Shown here: one piece after another, positions 8,561-17,523 of the stretch
Layout of the letters: the number at the start of each line of letters is the position of its first letter
How positions within the stretch are numbered: position 1 is the stretch's first letter
From: Curtobacterium luteum
Lineage (GTDB): Bacteria > Actinomycetota > Actinomycetes > Actinomycetales > Microbacteriaceae
Length of the DNA stretch: 64,000 nt
Direction: 5' to 3'
Assembly: GCF_014646995.1 (NCBI RefSeq)
Contig: NZ_BMOI01000005.1
Span: 1-64,000, forward strand
Notes under the pieces: generated by a model
The model's input: the letters and a program-made list of their open reading frames with translations, nothing else
Told to the model about the DNA's origin: nothing
Databases searched by the model: none
Made by a program: the position numbers and the translations under genes

Positions 8561-9448
8561 ATGCAGGTCTTCGTCACCGGCGCTTCCGGATGGATCGGCC
8601 GTGCCCTCACCGCGGACCTCGTCGCCCACGGGCACGAGGTCGTCGGACTCGCCCGGTCGGATGCCTCCGCGGACCGCATCCGCGCGGTCGGGGGTGAGGC
8701 CGTCCTGGGCGACGTGGCCGACCACGACCTGGTCGTCGAGCACGCTCGTCGTGCCGACGCGGTCGCGCACCTGGCGTTCACGCTCGACTTCGACGAGTTC
8801 GAGGCGACCATCGACAACGAGGTCGCGCTGTCGGCTCGCCTGGGTGCGGCCCTCGCCGGCAGTGGGACGGCCGTCTTCGCGGCGTCCGGCACGCCGACGA
8901 ACGCGGACGGGATTGCGACCGAGGCCGACGCGCTCGACCCGGACGGACCAGCCGGTGCCAGGGCCCGCACGACGACCGCTGTCCTCGCGCTCGCGGAGCA
9001 GGGCGTGCGGGCCGGCATCGTCCGGATGCCGCGGACGGTCCACGGCGCAGGGGACCGCAACGGGCTGATCGCGTCACTCGTGCAGCTCGACCGCCAGCTC
9101 GGGGTCGCCGCGTACGTCGGCGAGGGCGCGAACCGGTGGCCGGCGGTGCACGTCACCGACGCCGCACGCCTGTTCCGGCTCGCACTGGAATCGGCTCCAG
9201 CGGGTTCCGTCCTGCACGCGGTCGCGGAGGAGGGCGTCCCGATGCGGGCCGTTGCCGAGTCGATCGCTCGCCGGACCGGCCTGCCGCCGGCAGCGGTCGA
9301 CCCGTCCACCCTCGGGGTCTTCGGCGCGCTGCTGGGCGGTGACCAGCCGGCATCGAGCGCGCGGACGCGCGCCCTGGTCGGGTGGGAACCGACCGGGCCC
9401 ACGCTCATCAGCGACCTCGACGCCGGCCACTACACGGCGACTGCCTGA
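8561..9448 (+). CDS. NAD(P)-dependent epimerase/dehydratase-family (atypical SDR) protein
   Basis: A 295-residue Rossmann protein. ATG 8561 follows ACAGGAG by a few bases. The N-terminal nucleotide loop is GASGWIGR (residues 7-14, TGxxGxxG type), and GEAVLGDVADHD marks the end of the second strand. No Tyr-x-x-x-Lys active pair is obvious, as in several atypical SDRs with lost or altered catalysis. The C-terminal half carries the substrate-side region (WPAVHVTDAARLFRLAL) typical of extended SDRs acting on sugars or small aldehydes. It is paired with, and presumably controlled by, the divergent TetR gene. Confidence 0.85.
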   Translation: MQVFVTGASGWIGRALTADLVAHGHEVVGLARSDASADRIRAVGGEAVLGDVADHDLVVEHARRADAVAHLAFTLDFDEFEATIDNEVALSARLGAALAGSGTAVFAASGTPTNADGIATEADALDPDGPAGARARTTTAVLALAEQGVRAGIVRMPRTVHGAGDRNGLIASLVQLDRQLGVAAYVGEGANRWPAVHVTDAARLFRLALESAPAGSVLHAVAEEGVPMRAVAESIARRTGLPPAAVDPSTLGVFGALLGGDQPASSARTRALVGWEPTGPTLISDLDAGHYTATA

Positions 9449-9461
9449 CGGCCGGCGGAAC

Positions 9462-9520
9462 GGACGCCAGGCCCGGATCACCGCCGCCGGTCGGCGCACG
9501 GTGATCCGGGCCTGGCGTCC
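9462..9520. terminator. Long hairpin terminator, copy 2 of the duplicated element
   Basis: A perfect 22-bp stem (9462-9483 pairs with 9499-9520) with a 15-base loop, between the convergent SDR and dctA genes. Its right part is identical to 7811-7861. A bidirectional terminator is the simplest reading. Confidence 0.75.
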
Positions 9521-9565
9521 GTGATCACGCGCCGCGGCGCGTGCCGACGGCGTGCCGCTGGCCGG

Positions 9566-11029
9566 TCACCGTCGGTCCGCGGAGGCGGTGGTCCGCGCGG
9601 TGGTGGTCCGGTCGGGGTCGACGATCGTGCGGACGGCCTCGGTCGAGATGCGCTCGTCGGCCGGGGACCCCGCGGCCTCGGGCGCCGACCCGGCCCCCGG
9701 TGCGCCGTGGCCGTCGGCGGACATCGTGCGCTCGTCGAACGGCACCGCACCCGAGAGCACCCGCTCCACCTGCTGCTTGTCGATCTGCCGCGTCCACGTG
9801 CCGACGAGCACCGTGGCGACGGCGTTGCCGGTGAAGTTGGTCAGGGCACGCGCCTCGGACATGAACCGGTCGATGCCGACGATGAGCCCCACGCCGTTCA
9901 CCAGGTCCGGGCGGTGCGCCTGCAGACCGCCGGCGAGGGTCGCGAGCCCTGCTCCGGTGACCCCGGCAGCGCCCTTCGACGCGATGATCATGAAGACCAG
10001 GAGCGAGATCTGCTCGGGGAGGTTCAGCGGCGTGCCGAGGGCGTTCGCGATGAAGAGCGACGACATCGTCAGGTAGATGGCCGTGCCGTCGAGGTTGAAC
10101 GAGTACCCGGTCGGCACCGTGACGCCGACGACGGGCTTCGACACCCCGAGGTGCTCCATCTTCGCGATGAGGCGCGGCAGACTGACCTCGCTGGACGAGG
10201 TCGAGACGATGAGCAGGTACTCGCGGCCGAGGTACTTCATGAGCCGGAAGATGTTGATGCCCGTGACGACCCGCAGCAGGACGCCGAGCACCCCGACGAC
10301 GAACACGATGCAGGTGATGTAGAAGGCGACCATCAGCGTGCCCAGGGCGACGAGCGCGGCGACGCCGGTCGCACCGACCACGGCGGCGATGGCTCCGAAC
10401 GCGCCGATCGGCGCGGCCCACATCACCATCGCGAGGATGCGGAACACGAGCGCCTGGAGGTGCCGGATGCCGGTGAGGATCGGCGCACCCTTCTCTCCCA
10501 TCGCCTGCAGCGCGAAGCCGACGAGCAGGGCGACGAAGAGCGTCTGCAGGATGCTGCCGCTCGTCAGCGACGACACCAGCGTCGCGGGGATGATGCCGAG
10601 CAGGAAGCCCGAGGTCGACGACGCGTCCTCCTCGGAGCCGGCGGGCAGCTCGTACGTCGCCTTCGACATGTCGAGGTGGTCGCCGGGGTGGATGAGGTTG
10701 CCCACGACGAGGCCGATCGCGAGCGCGAACGTCGACATCGCGATGAAGTACCCGAGGGCCAGACCGCCGACCTTGCCGACGGTGGCCGCCTTCGCGATCG
10801 ACCCGACACCGAGCACGATCGTGCAGAAGATCACCGGCGCGATCATCATCTTGATGAGGGCGATGAAGCCGTCGCCGATCGGCTTCAGCCCCACCGCGAA
10901 GGCCGGGGCCGCGAGTCCGACCACGATGCCGGCCGCGACCGCGGCGATGACGGCGATGTAGAGGCAGTGCGAACGGTCCAGACCGCGACGCCGCACGGGG
11001 CGGGTGTTGGACGGGTGCGTCGATGCCAT
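9566..11029 (-). CDS. dctA: Dicarboxylate:cation symporter, DctA type
   Basis: A 487-residue member of the DAACS family. ATG 11029 has GGAAG five bases upstream. Eight membrane helices and two re-entrant loops are expected; the serine-rich hairpin (STSSSEVSLP) and the FNLDGTAIYLTM and SKGAAGVTGAG signatures of the transport core are intact. The protein imports succinate, fumarate or malate with protons or sodium. The roughly 60-residue C-terminal tail is hydrophilic and low in complexity, longer than usual. It is divergent from a CitA/DcuS-like two-component system that very probably controls it, as in other bacteria where these kinases respond to C4-dicarboxylates or citrate. Confidence 0.92.
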   Translation of the reverse strand: MASTHPSNTRPVRRRGLDRSHCLYIAVIAAVAAGIVVGLAAPAFAVGLKPIGDGFIALIKMMIAPVIFCTIVLGVGSIAKAATVGKVGGLALGYFIAMSTFALAIGLVVGNLIHPGDHLDMSKATYELPAGSEEDASSTSGFLLGIIPATLVSSLTSGSILQTLFVALLVGFALQAMGEKGAPILTGIRHLQALVFRILAMVMWAAPIGAFGAIAAVVGATGVAALVALGTLMVAFYITCIVFVVGVLGVLLRVVTGINIFRLMKYLGREYLLIVSTSSSEVSLPRLIAKMEHLGVSKPVVGVTVPTGYSFNLDGTAIYLTMSSLFIANALGTPLNLPEQISLLVFMIIASKGAAGVTGAGLATLAGGLQAHRPDLVNGVGLIVGIDRFMSEARALTNFTGNAVATVLVGTWTRQIDKQQVERVLSGAVPFDERTMSADGHGAPGAGSAPEAAGSPADERISTEAVRTIVDPDRTTTARTTASADRR

Positions 11030-11220
11030 GAGACTTCCTTGTCGTCAGGACCGGTGCGTCGTCGCTCCGGTCGGCTCGTCCTGTTCGGGGACGCAGCCAC
11101 CCTCGCGCGGGACGGCCGCGCACGTCGACTTGTGTTCATTGCGTTCACGCCGGTGCTGCGGGAACGCCCGGCGTACGCGAGGATGGGGTGTTCCCGCGAC
11201 GAGGCGAGGAGGGCTGGACA

Positions 11221-12924
11221 GTGGCACCGAGACGGTGGAGCATCGCGACGCGCCTCTTCGCCCTGCAGCTCGTCTTCGTGGTCGTCGTCGTCGTCGTCGG
11301 CGGCGCCTGGAGCTGGGCGTCCGCCCGCGCGGACCTCGAGACGGACGCCGCGGAGAAGTCGACCGCGGTCGCCGTCTCGATCGCCCGCAACCCGTTCGTG
11401 GTCGAGCAGGCGCGCTCAGCGGACCCGTCCACACGGCTGGAGCCGTACGCCCTCGACCTGATGCGTCGGACCCACACCGACTTCATCACGATCATGGCGC
11501 CGGACCGCACCCGGCGGACCCACCCTGACCGCGCCGAGCTCGGTCGACCGTTCCGGGGCACGATCGCGCCGGCCCTCGCGGGGACCACCTTCACCGAGAC
11601 GTTCGCGGGGACCCTCGGTCCGTCCGTCCGTGCCGTCACCCCGATCACCGACGATGACGGCCGGGTCATCGGGCTGGTGGCTGCGGGCGTGACGGTCGCG
11701 AACATCTCTTCGGCCCTGCTGCCCCGGCTGGTCTCGGTCGTGCTCCTGGCGCTCGCCGTGGTCGCGGTGTCGGCGCTCTTCTCGTGGCTGCTCAGCCGGT
11801 ACCTGGCCCGGGTCACCGCCGGGCGCGGGCCCGAGGAGCTCGCACGGGTGTTCGCCTCGTACGAGGGCGTGCTCCACTCCGTCCACGAGGGCCTCGTCGT
11901 CATCGACCGCTCCGGACACGTCGTGCTGCACAACGACCGCGCGGCGGAGCTGCTGCACCTGCCGGCACCGGACGAGGCCCAGGGACCGATCCCGCTCGCC
12001 GCACTGGACGTGCCCGACGGCCTCCGGACGCTGCTGGCGTCGGGGGACCGAGCCGTCGACGAGACGTACGTCGCGCCCGACCGGGTGCTCGTCGTCAACC
12101 AGGAGATGGCGTTCTCCCGGGCGTCCTCCCGGCCGCTCGGCACCGTGGCGACCATCCGCGACCAGACCGAGCTGCTGCACCTGTCGGGCGAACTCGCGGC
12201 CACCCGCACGCTCACCGACGCGCTGCGCTCCCAGACCCACGAGTTCGCGAACCGCCTGCACGCGGTGGTCGCGCTCCTCGAACTGGGGCGGGTCGACGAG
12301 GCCGTCCGGTTCGCGTCCGACGAGATCGACCGTCACGCGGACACCCGGACGGCTCCCTCGCCCCGGCACCCGGGCAGCGACGACGCAGACGCAGGCGACC
12401 TCGACGCGCCGGCGCGCGCCGGCGCAGCCGCCGTCCACGCGCCGGGAACGGACACCGTCCACGCGCCGGACACCGGCACCGCACCCGAGGTGATCGCCGC
12501 CGTCCTCGAGGGCAAGCGGGCACAGGCCCACGAGCGCGGTGTCACCCTGACGATCGACACCGCCGGTCTGGCCGATCCCGTCGACGCGCAGCCGAACGAC
12601 GTCATCACCGTGCTCGGCAACCTGGTGGACAACGCCGTGGACGCCGCGGGTGCCGACGGCCCGGGTCGGGTCTCGGTCTCGGTGTGCTCCGCGGACGGGA
12701 GCAGCCGGTTCGTCGTGCGCGACGACGGGGCCGGCATCCCCGACGTCGAGGCCGCCTACGCGCGCGGATGGTCGACGAAGCCGTCCGGTCCGGAAGGACG
12801 GGGGATCGGCCTCGACCTCGTCCGCTCCACCGTGACGCGCCTCGGCGGACAGGTCGGCGTCACCACCGGCCCGGACGGAAGCACCTTCGTGGTCGAGCTC
12901 GATCCCGGACGCGTCCGGACGTGA
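11221..12924 (+). CDS. CitA/DcuS-type sensor histidine kinase
   Basis: A 567-residue membrane kinase. I chose GTG 11221 because AGGAGGG lies seven bases upstream; GTG 11188 is an alternative. A first helix (about residues 12-32) and a second (about 175-197) enclose an extracytoplasmic PAS-like (PDC) sensor, followed by a cytoplasmic PAS segment (VHEGLVVIDRSGHVVLHND), the H-box LRSQTHEFANRLHAV with phospho-acceptor His340, and the ATP-binding N, G1 and G2 boxes (NLVDNAVDAA, DDGAGIPD, GRGIGLDLV). The H-box is diagnostic for the citrate/C4-dicarboxylate family. A proline/alanine-rich linker of about 45 residues interrupts the region after the H-box. It overlaps its response regulator by four bases. 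Confidence 0.93.
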   Translation: MAPRRWSIATRLFALQLVFVVVVVVVGGAWSWASARADLETDAAEKSTAVAVSIARNPFVVEQARSADPSTRLEPYALDLMRRTHTDFITIMAPDRTRRTHPDRAELGRPFRGTIAPALAGTTFTETFAGTLGPSVRAVTPITDDDGRVIGLVAAGVTVANISSALLPRLVSVVLLALAVVAVSALFSWLLSRYLARVTAGRGPEELARVFASYEGVLHSVHEGLVVIDRSGHVVLHNDRAAELLHLPAPDEAQGPIPLAALDVPDGLRTLLASGDRAVDETYVAPDRVLVVNQEMAFSRASSRPLGTVATIRDQTELLHLSGELAATRTLTDALRSQTHEFANRLHAVVALLELGRVDEAVRFASDEIDRHADTRTAPSPRHPGSDDADAGDLDAPARAGAAAVHAPGTDTVHAPDTGTAPEVIAAVLEGKRAQAHERGVTLTIDTAGLADPVDAQPNDVITVLGNLVDNAVDAAGADGPGRVSVSVCSADGSSRFVVRDDGAGIPDVEAAYARGWSTKPSGPEGRGIGLDLVRSTVTRLGGQVGVTTGPDGSTFVVELDPGRVRT

Positions 12925-13601
12925 GCGGGGCGATCCGGGTCCTCATCGTCGAGGACGAGCCCCTGACCGCCGAGGCCCACGCCGCGTACGTGGCGCGCCT
13001 CGACGGCTTCACCGTCGTCGGCTCGGCCGCCACCGGGCGGGCGATGCTGGCCGCGGTCGCGGCCGAGCAGCCAGACCTCGTGCTGCTCGACCTCGACCTG
13101 CCCGACGCGCACGGGCTGCAGCTCGTCCGCGCGCTCCGCTCCGCGGGGTCCGCCGTCGACGTCATCGCGGTGACCGCCGCCCAGGACGCCCGCGGCGTGA
13201 AGAACGCGATCGCGCTCGGCATCGTGCAGTACCTCGTCAAGCCGTTCAGCTTCCGGACGTTCGCCGAACGCCTGACCACCTACCGCGAGTTCCGCCGCCG
13301 GTTCGAGGACCGCCGGACGCTGACGCAGGCCGACATCGACCAGAGCCTCGGGTCACTGCGTCCCACCACGCCACCGGACCACGAGAAGGGCATCGCCCGC
13401 GAGACCCTGGACGCGGTCCAGCAGGTCCTGGCGCGCGCCACCGAGGCCGCCTCGGCGTCCGAGGTCGCCGAGGCGGTCGGCATCTCCCGGGTCACGGCGC
13501 GGCGCTACCTGGAGCACCTCATCGCGGCGGGGCAGGCCGGGAAGGACGTGCGGCACAGTGGTCCGGGGCGACCGGAGTACGCGTACCGCTGGTTGCGGTG
13601 A
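12921..13601 (+). CDS. CitB/DcuR-type response regulator
   Basis: A 226-residue regulator that starts at the GTG overlapping the kinase stop (GTGA), so the pair is translationally coupled. The receiver domain is complete: acidic pair Glu11/Asp12, phospho-acceptor Asp57 in LVLLDLDLPD, and the conserved Lys in YLVKPFSF. The C-terminal helix-turn-helix (SASEVAEAVGISRVTARRYLEHL) is the type found in CitB, DcuR and DctR. The likely target is the divergent dctA promoter in the 191-bp gap 11030-11220. An RTLTQADIDQSLG linker typical of the family joins the domains. Confidence 0.92.
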   Translation: MSGAIRVLIVEDEPLTAEAHAAYVARLDGFTVVGSAATGRAMLAAVAAEQPDLVLLDLDLPDAHGLQLVRALRSAGSAVDVIAVTAAQDARGVKNAIALGIVQYLVKPFSFRTFAERLTTYREFRRRFEDRRTLTQADIDQSLGSLRPTTPPDHEKGIARETLDAVQQVLARATEAASASEVAEAVGISRVTARRYLEHLIAAGQAGKDVRHSGPGRPEYAYRWLR

Positions 13602-13659
13602 CGGCGCGCGCCGTCGTGGGCTGACCGGCAGCGTCGGTCGCGGTCGTCCGGCCGACCAC

Positions 13660-13706
13660 GGCCGGGAGGCGCGGTGCGCGTCGGACGCGTGTCGTGCCTC
13701 CCGGCC
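13660..13706. terminator. Palindrome-family terminator
   Basis: GGCCGGGAGGC at 13660-13670 pairs with GCCTCCCGGCC at 13696-13706, with further imperfect pairing inside. It sits between the convergent response-regulator and luciferase-like genes and belongs to the GGGAGGC palindrome family seen repeatedly in this window. Confidence 0.65.
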
Positions 13707-13759
13707 GGGTCGCGCGGGCGACGGGGCGCTGCGCGCCACGGGGGCCGCTGTTCGGACCG

Positions 13760-14782
13760 TCAGCCGCGCTGCGGGGTCCACCCCAGCGCCGGGCCGAGGT
13801 GCTCGGCCATGTCGCCGATGATCTGGGCGTAGTCGTCGGGACCGAAGGAGAACGGCAGTGCGAAGGCGACCTCCGTCGCCACCTGGTAGCCGGCGTCGGC
13901 ACGGAGCCGGTCGGCGATCTCCGCCGAGGTCCCGACGAGGTCCGCCGCGAAGAGCAGCCCGGCGGGACCCTGGGGCACGCCGACCCGTCCGGACCGCGCG
14001 TCGGCGTACGCGCGGTACCGCGCGGCCTGCTCGGGCGTCGCGCTGTCGGTGGGGATCACGACGAGCCCCTGGGAGACGCGCGCACTCGCCGGGTCCGGGT
14101 GCGCGTCGAGGTAGGCCTCGACCTGCGCCCGCTGGTTCGTCGCGAAGTCCGTGCCGACCTCGCTGCGCGTGACGCTCGAGGTGAGCAGGTGGAAGCCGTG
14201 CTCCGCCGCCCACACGGCCGACCGCCTGCTGCCGGTGCCGTACCAGAGGCGGCCGACGAGCCCGGAGCTGTGCGGCTGGACCGAGGTCGCGAACTCCTCG
14301 ATGCCACGGCGCTCGGTCGACGCGGTGACGGCGTCGCCGCGGACGAGGTCGCGGAAGCGCAGCAGTCGGGTGTCGCCGAAGTCCTCCCGATCGGCGGTGT
14401 CGGGGTAGATCGCCTCGCGGTAGAGGTCGAAGTGCATCGGCGTCCCCGAGGAGAACCCGGGCTGCAGCCGTCCGCCGAGGAGGACGTCGACGGTCCCGAG
14501 GTCCTCCGCGAGCCGGAACGGGTTCTCGGCGCCGATCGGGGTGACCGCGGTGCCGAGCGCGATCCGCGAGGTCCGCTGCGAGGCGGCGGCGAGCAGCGCG
14601 ACGGGGGAGGAGATGCCGTGCTGCAGGTGCCGGTGTCGCAGCCACGCGCTGTCCATCCCGAGGGACTCCGCACGCTCGATGACCCGGAGCGTCTCCTCGT
14701 GGCCGGCAGCGGGGTCGGCGGGGTCGAACGACCCGATGGTGAGGAAGCCGAGTCGTTCGAGGGGACGTCCGTCGTGGGGCAT
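13760..14782 (-). CDS. LLM-class flavin-dependent oxidoreductase
   Basis: A 340-residue protein of the bacterial luciferase-like monooxygenase fold. ATG 14782 begins MPHDGRPLERLGFLTIG; longer frames upstream look non-coding. The features are those of class A flavin-dependent enzymes that use FMNH2 supplied by a reductase: LGFLTIGSF, SRIALGTAVTP, LGGRLQPGFSSGTP and GLLFAADLVGTSAEIADRL. The substrate cannot be deduced. The gene is monocistronic, with a palindromic terminator downstream and a 360-bp gap upstream. Confidence 0.88.
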   Translation of the reverse strand: MPHDGRPLERLGFLTIGSFDPADPAAGHEETLRVIERAESLGMDSAWLRHRHLQHGISSPVALLAAASQRTSRIALGTAVTPIGAENPFRLAEDLGTVDVLLGGRLQPGFSSGTPMHFDLYREAIYPDTADREDFGDTRLLRFRDLVRGDAVTASTERRGIEEFATSVQPHSSGLVGRLWYGTGSRRSAVWAAEHGFHLLTSSVTRSEVGTDFATNQRAQVEAYLDAHPDPASARVSQGLVVIPTDSATPEQAARYRAYADARSGRVGVPQGPAGLLFAADLVGTSAEIADRLRADAGYQVATEVAFALPFSFGPDDYAQIIGDMAEHLGPALGWTPQRG

Positions 14783-15142
14783 GGTCCGATGGTGGCAGAC
14801 CGCACTGACACGGACCGGCTGGACGGTGTTGCCCCCCGTTCTGGGTAGACAGGTCGGTCCGTCCGCCGTTCTGCGGACCGGTAGAGTCGGCGGTGGACGA
14901 GCCGACCGGCCGACCCGAACGCCCGGGGCTCGCCACCGCGATGCCGTCCCGGCCCTCGAGTCACCCTGCTCGGGCCGGGACGGCGCCCTCGGTTCCCGCG
15001 TTCCCCGTCGGTGATCCCGTCCCGGACCGTCCACGGCGATCGCCGCCGGTCGGACCTGAACGCTTCCACGGGTAGGATCGCGCAGGTGCCGGACGGCCCC
15101 CCGCTCGGGTGGAGCAGGTCGTCGGTCACGGAAGGACGTCGC
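14783..15142. other. 360-bp divergent intergenic region with a strong hairpin
   Basis: This gap separates the divergent luciferase-like and terC genes and holds no convincing ORF. It contains a perfect 13-bp stem (GCCGTCCCGGCCC at 14943-14955, complement at 14972-14984) with a 16-base loop. Because neither neighbouring gene ends here, the hairpin is not a simple terminator. GAAGGA at 15131-15136 is the terC ribosome site. I looked for a manganese (yybP-ykoY) riboswitch, common before terC, and did not see its consensus. Confidence 0.5.
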
Positions 15143-16124
15143 GTGCCGGACCTGCCCATCGTGTTCGAGATCGGGTCGATGGTCGTCGTCGTCGTGATCC
15201 TGCTCGCCGACCTGGTGATCGTCGCCCGGCGGTCGCACGAACCGACGATGCGGGAGTCCGGGCTCTGGGTCGGCTTCTACGTCGGCCTGGCGCTGCTGTT
15301 CGCGCTGGCGATGCTGGTGTTCGCCGGGGGCGACGCCGCCGGGGCAGTTCCTCGCCGGCTGGTTGACCGAGTACAGCCTCAGCATCGACAACCTGTTCGT
15401 CTTCGTCATCATCATGGCGCGCTTCGCCGTGCCCAAGCCGATCCAGCAGGCCGTGCTCATGATGGGCATCATCATCGCGCTCGTCCTGCGCGGGGTGTTC
15501 ATCCTGCTCGGGGCGCGCCTGATCGAGGACTTCTCCTGGATCTTCTACCTGTTCGGCGCGTGGCTGATCTGGACCGCGATCCAGCAGGTCCGCGAGGACC
15601 ACGACGACGAGGAGCAGCAGGACTCGTTCGTCGTCCGGCTGCTGCGCCGACGCGTCCGGGTGACCGACACCTACGACGGCATCCGGCTTCGCACGCACGT
15701 CGACGGACACCGGCACTTCACGCCGATGCTCGTCGTGCTCATCGCGATCGGCACCACCGACCTGCTCTTCGCGCTCGACTCGATCCCCGCGATCTTCGGC
15801 ATCACGGAGAGCGCGTTCATCGTCTTCACCGCGAACGTCTTCGCGCTCATGGGGCTCCGGCAGCTCTACTTCCTGCTCGGCGGACTGCTCGAGAAGCTGG
15901 TCTACCTCAAGTACGGCATCGCCCTGATCCTGGCGTTCATCGGCGTGAAGCTCGTCCTCCACGCCCTGCACGAGAACGAGCTGCCGTTCCTGAACGGCGG
16001 ACACGGCGTCGCGTGGGCGCCGGAGATCGGGACGTGGACCTCACTCGCGGTGATCGTCGTCGCGATCGGCGGGGCCACCCTCGCGAGCGTGCTCCGGATG
16101 CGCCACCAGCCCGTCGAGCGCTGA
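15143..16124 (+). pseudogene. terC: TerC/Alx-family membrane protein, frameshifted in a G4 run
   Basis: The frame from GTG 15143 encodes the N-terminal 66 residues of a TerC protein (PDLPIVFEIGSMVVVVVILL to LVFAGGDAAG). The rest (QFLAGWLTEYSLSIDNLFVF to the end at 16124) is in the +1 frame. Removing one G from the GGGG run at 15341-15344 restores one continuous protein of about 326 residues with nine helices and the family signatures SIDNLFVF and LFALDSIPAIFGIT, whose acidic residues bind metal. TerC/Alx proteins export Mn2+ or load it onto exported proteins. The extra G is either a true mutation or a sequencing error; the rest of the gene shows no decay. The 3' end overlaps the convergent flippase gene by 84 bases. 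Confidence 0.85.
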
Positions 16125-17375
16125 GGCACCCGGGTCCCGGCCCGGGGTCGTCGGACGACGGAGGCCGAGGACGACGACGGCGACGAGGTTCACGGCGCTG
16201 CCCACGAGGAACCCGGTGCTGCCTGCCGCGACCCCGGTCGTCGGCGCGAGCACGGCCATGAGCACGACGCCGACGACGAACCCCGTCACCGACGCGAGCG
16301 CCACCTGTCGCGACCGTCCGGCCGCGAGCAGCAGGGCGGCGGGGACGAGCGACACCGTGAAGACCCAGACGCCGAGCACGAGGAACCGCAGGTCGGCCAC
16401 CGCGGCAACTCCTTCGCCGGGGTAGAACAGCGGCAGGAACCAGTCGGCGAGCAGCGCGACGAGGCCGAACAGGGCGGCCGTCGCGGCCGAGAACCCTGCC
16501 ACGAACCGCCACGCGCCCGGGCTCCGCAGCGTCGACTCCTCGGCCCGGTGCGCGAACGCCGGCACGACGACCTGGGCGACGGCCTGTCCGACCATCGAGG
16601 CAGGCGTGGCCAGGGAGAACGCGGCGGCGTACACGCCCGCGTCTCGGGGTGATGCGCTCACCTGGGCGGTGATCATGGCCAGCTGCAGCAGACCGTTCGT
16701 GGTGAGGCCGGCGAGGACGTTCCAGGCGGCGAACCGCAGCACGCCCCGGGTGGGTTGCTGCCCGGCGGTCCCTGCCGTCCCGCGCGGCCAGCACGCGACC
16801 GCGAACACCGTGTAGCCGATGCCGAGCGGGAGCAGCACGACGGGCTCGGCCCGGGTCACGCACGCGAGGACGAGCAGCGCGAGCGTCAGGGTGCTCGTCA
16901 GCGCGTCCCAGACCGCCACGCGCCGTGGGCGGTCGTGGCCGAGCTGCGCGCCGCGGGCGTACACGTAGAGTCCGTAGCCGACGACGACCGACACACCACC
17001 GAGGACCGTGCCGGGGGCGTTGCCCCATGCGATCGCGACCGGGACCGTCAGCGCTGCGAGCACGACGGACGCGAGCAGCATCGAGCCGCCGAGCCGTCGG
17101 TTCACGGCGGTGTCCGACCGGCCGTTGCGCATCGCGATCGCGAGGGAGCGGGACGCCGTGTTGCCCGCGGCGGACGGCCACAGCAGGGCGGCGAAGACGG
17201 CGAGCGAGAGGAGCGCCGAGGACTGGCCGAGCGCCTCCGTGCCGAACACCCGGCCGATGACGACCGTGAGGATCAGCTTCGCGGCACCCTGGACGCCGAT
17301 CCCGACGGTCGACAGCAGTGCCGCGGAGGCGACGCCGGACCGCGGGCCCGGAGCGGTCGGCGGTTCGCTGCTCAC
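16041..17375 (-). CDS. Polysaccharide flippase-like (MOP superfamily) membrane protein
   Basis: A 444-residue protein with about 12 predicted helices, beginning SGVASAALLSTVGIGVQGAAKLILT. The arrangement matches the oligosaccharide-flippase branch of the MOP superfamily (Wzx/RfbX-like), which moves lipid-linked glycans across the membrane. No glycosyltransferase genes adjoin it, so the substrate is open. The C-terminal tail, rich in charged residues (AHPEHAREGGPADRDDDHRE), lies in the 84-base convergent overlap with terC and may be longer than in relatives. A drug exporter cannot be fully excluded. Confidence 0.78.
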   Translation of the reverse strand: MSSEPPTAPGPRSGVASAALLSTVGIGVQGAAKLILTVVIGRVFGTEALGQSSALLSLAVFAALLWPSAAGNTASRSLAIAMRNGRSDTAVNRRLGGSMLLASVVLAALTVPVAIAWGNAPGTVLGGVSVVVGYGLYVYARGAQLGHDRPRRVAVWDALTSTLTLALLVLACVTRAEPVVLLPLGIGYTVFAVACWPRGTAGTAGQQPTRGVLRFAAWNVLAGLTTNGLLQLAMITAQVSASPRDAGVYAAAFSLATPASMVGQAVAQVVVPAFAHRAEESTLRSPGAWRFVAGFSAATAALFGLVALLADWFLPLFYPGEGVAAVADLRFLVLGVWVFTVSLVPAALLLAAGRSRQVALASVTGFVVGVVLMAVLAPTTGVAAGSTGFLVGSAVNLVAVVVLGLRRPTTPGRDPGASALDGLVAHPEHAREGGPADRDDDHRE

Positions 17376-17424
17376 GGGTACAGGAGCGTACCGGCCGACG
17401 GGTGCACCCGTCCGACGAGGGGGA

Positions 17425-17523
17425 TCAGTGCCGACGTCGGCTGGACAGCAGTCCGCCGATGACGACGGCCGCCGCCACGCAGAAGATGATGAGCGTCGGG
17501 ACGTCGAAGCCGTCCAGGTTCAT
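17425..17523 (-). CDS. 32-aa single-pass membrane peptide
   Basis: A short gene below usual size limits. ATG 17523 is preceded by GGAGGA at good spacing. The product reads MNLDGFDVPTLIIFCVAAAV and continues to a stop after LLSSRRRH: an acidic head, one membrane helix of about 18 residues and a basic tail, which predicts an N-out/C-in topology. Small single-span peptides of this kind are often regulators or subunits of larger membrane proteins, or stress peptides. No partner can be named. The flippase starts 50 bases further on in the same direction, so co-transcription is possible. Confidence 0.6.
   Translation of the reverse strand: MNLDGFDVPTLIIFCVAAAVVIGGLLSSRRRH

Noticed and set aside
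9521..11461. A 646-residue plus-strand frame opposite dctA
   Set aside because: Shadow of the DctA gene; strongly charged nonsense composition, no ribosome site, no motif.
14783..15142. A manganese riboswitch before terC
   Set aside because: I looked for the conserved yybP-ykoY elements and could not match them; only an unrelated perfect hairpin is present.
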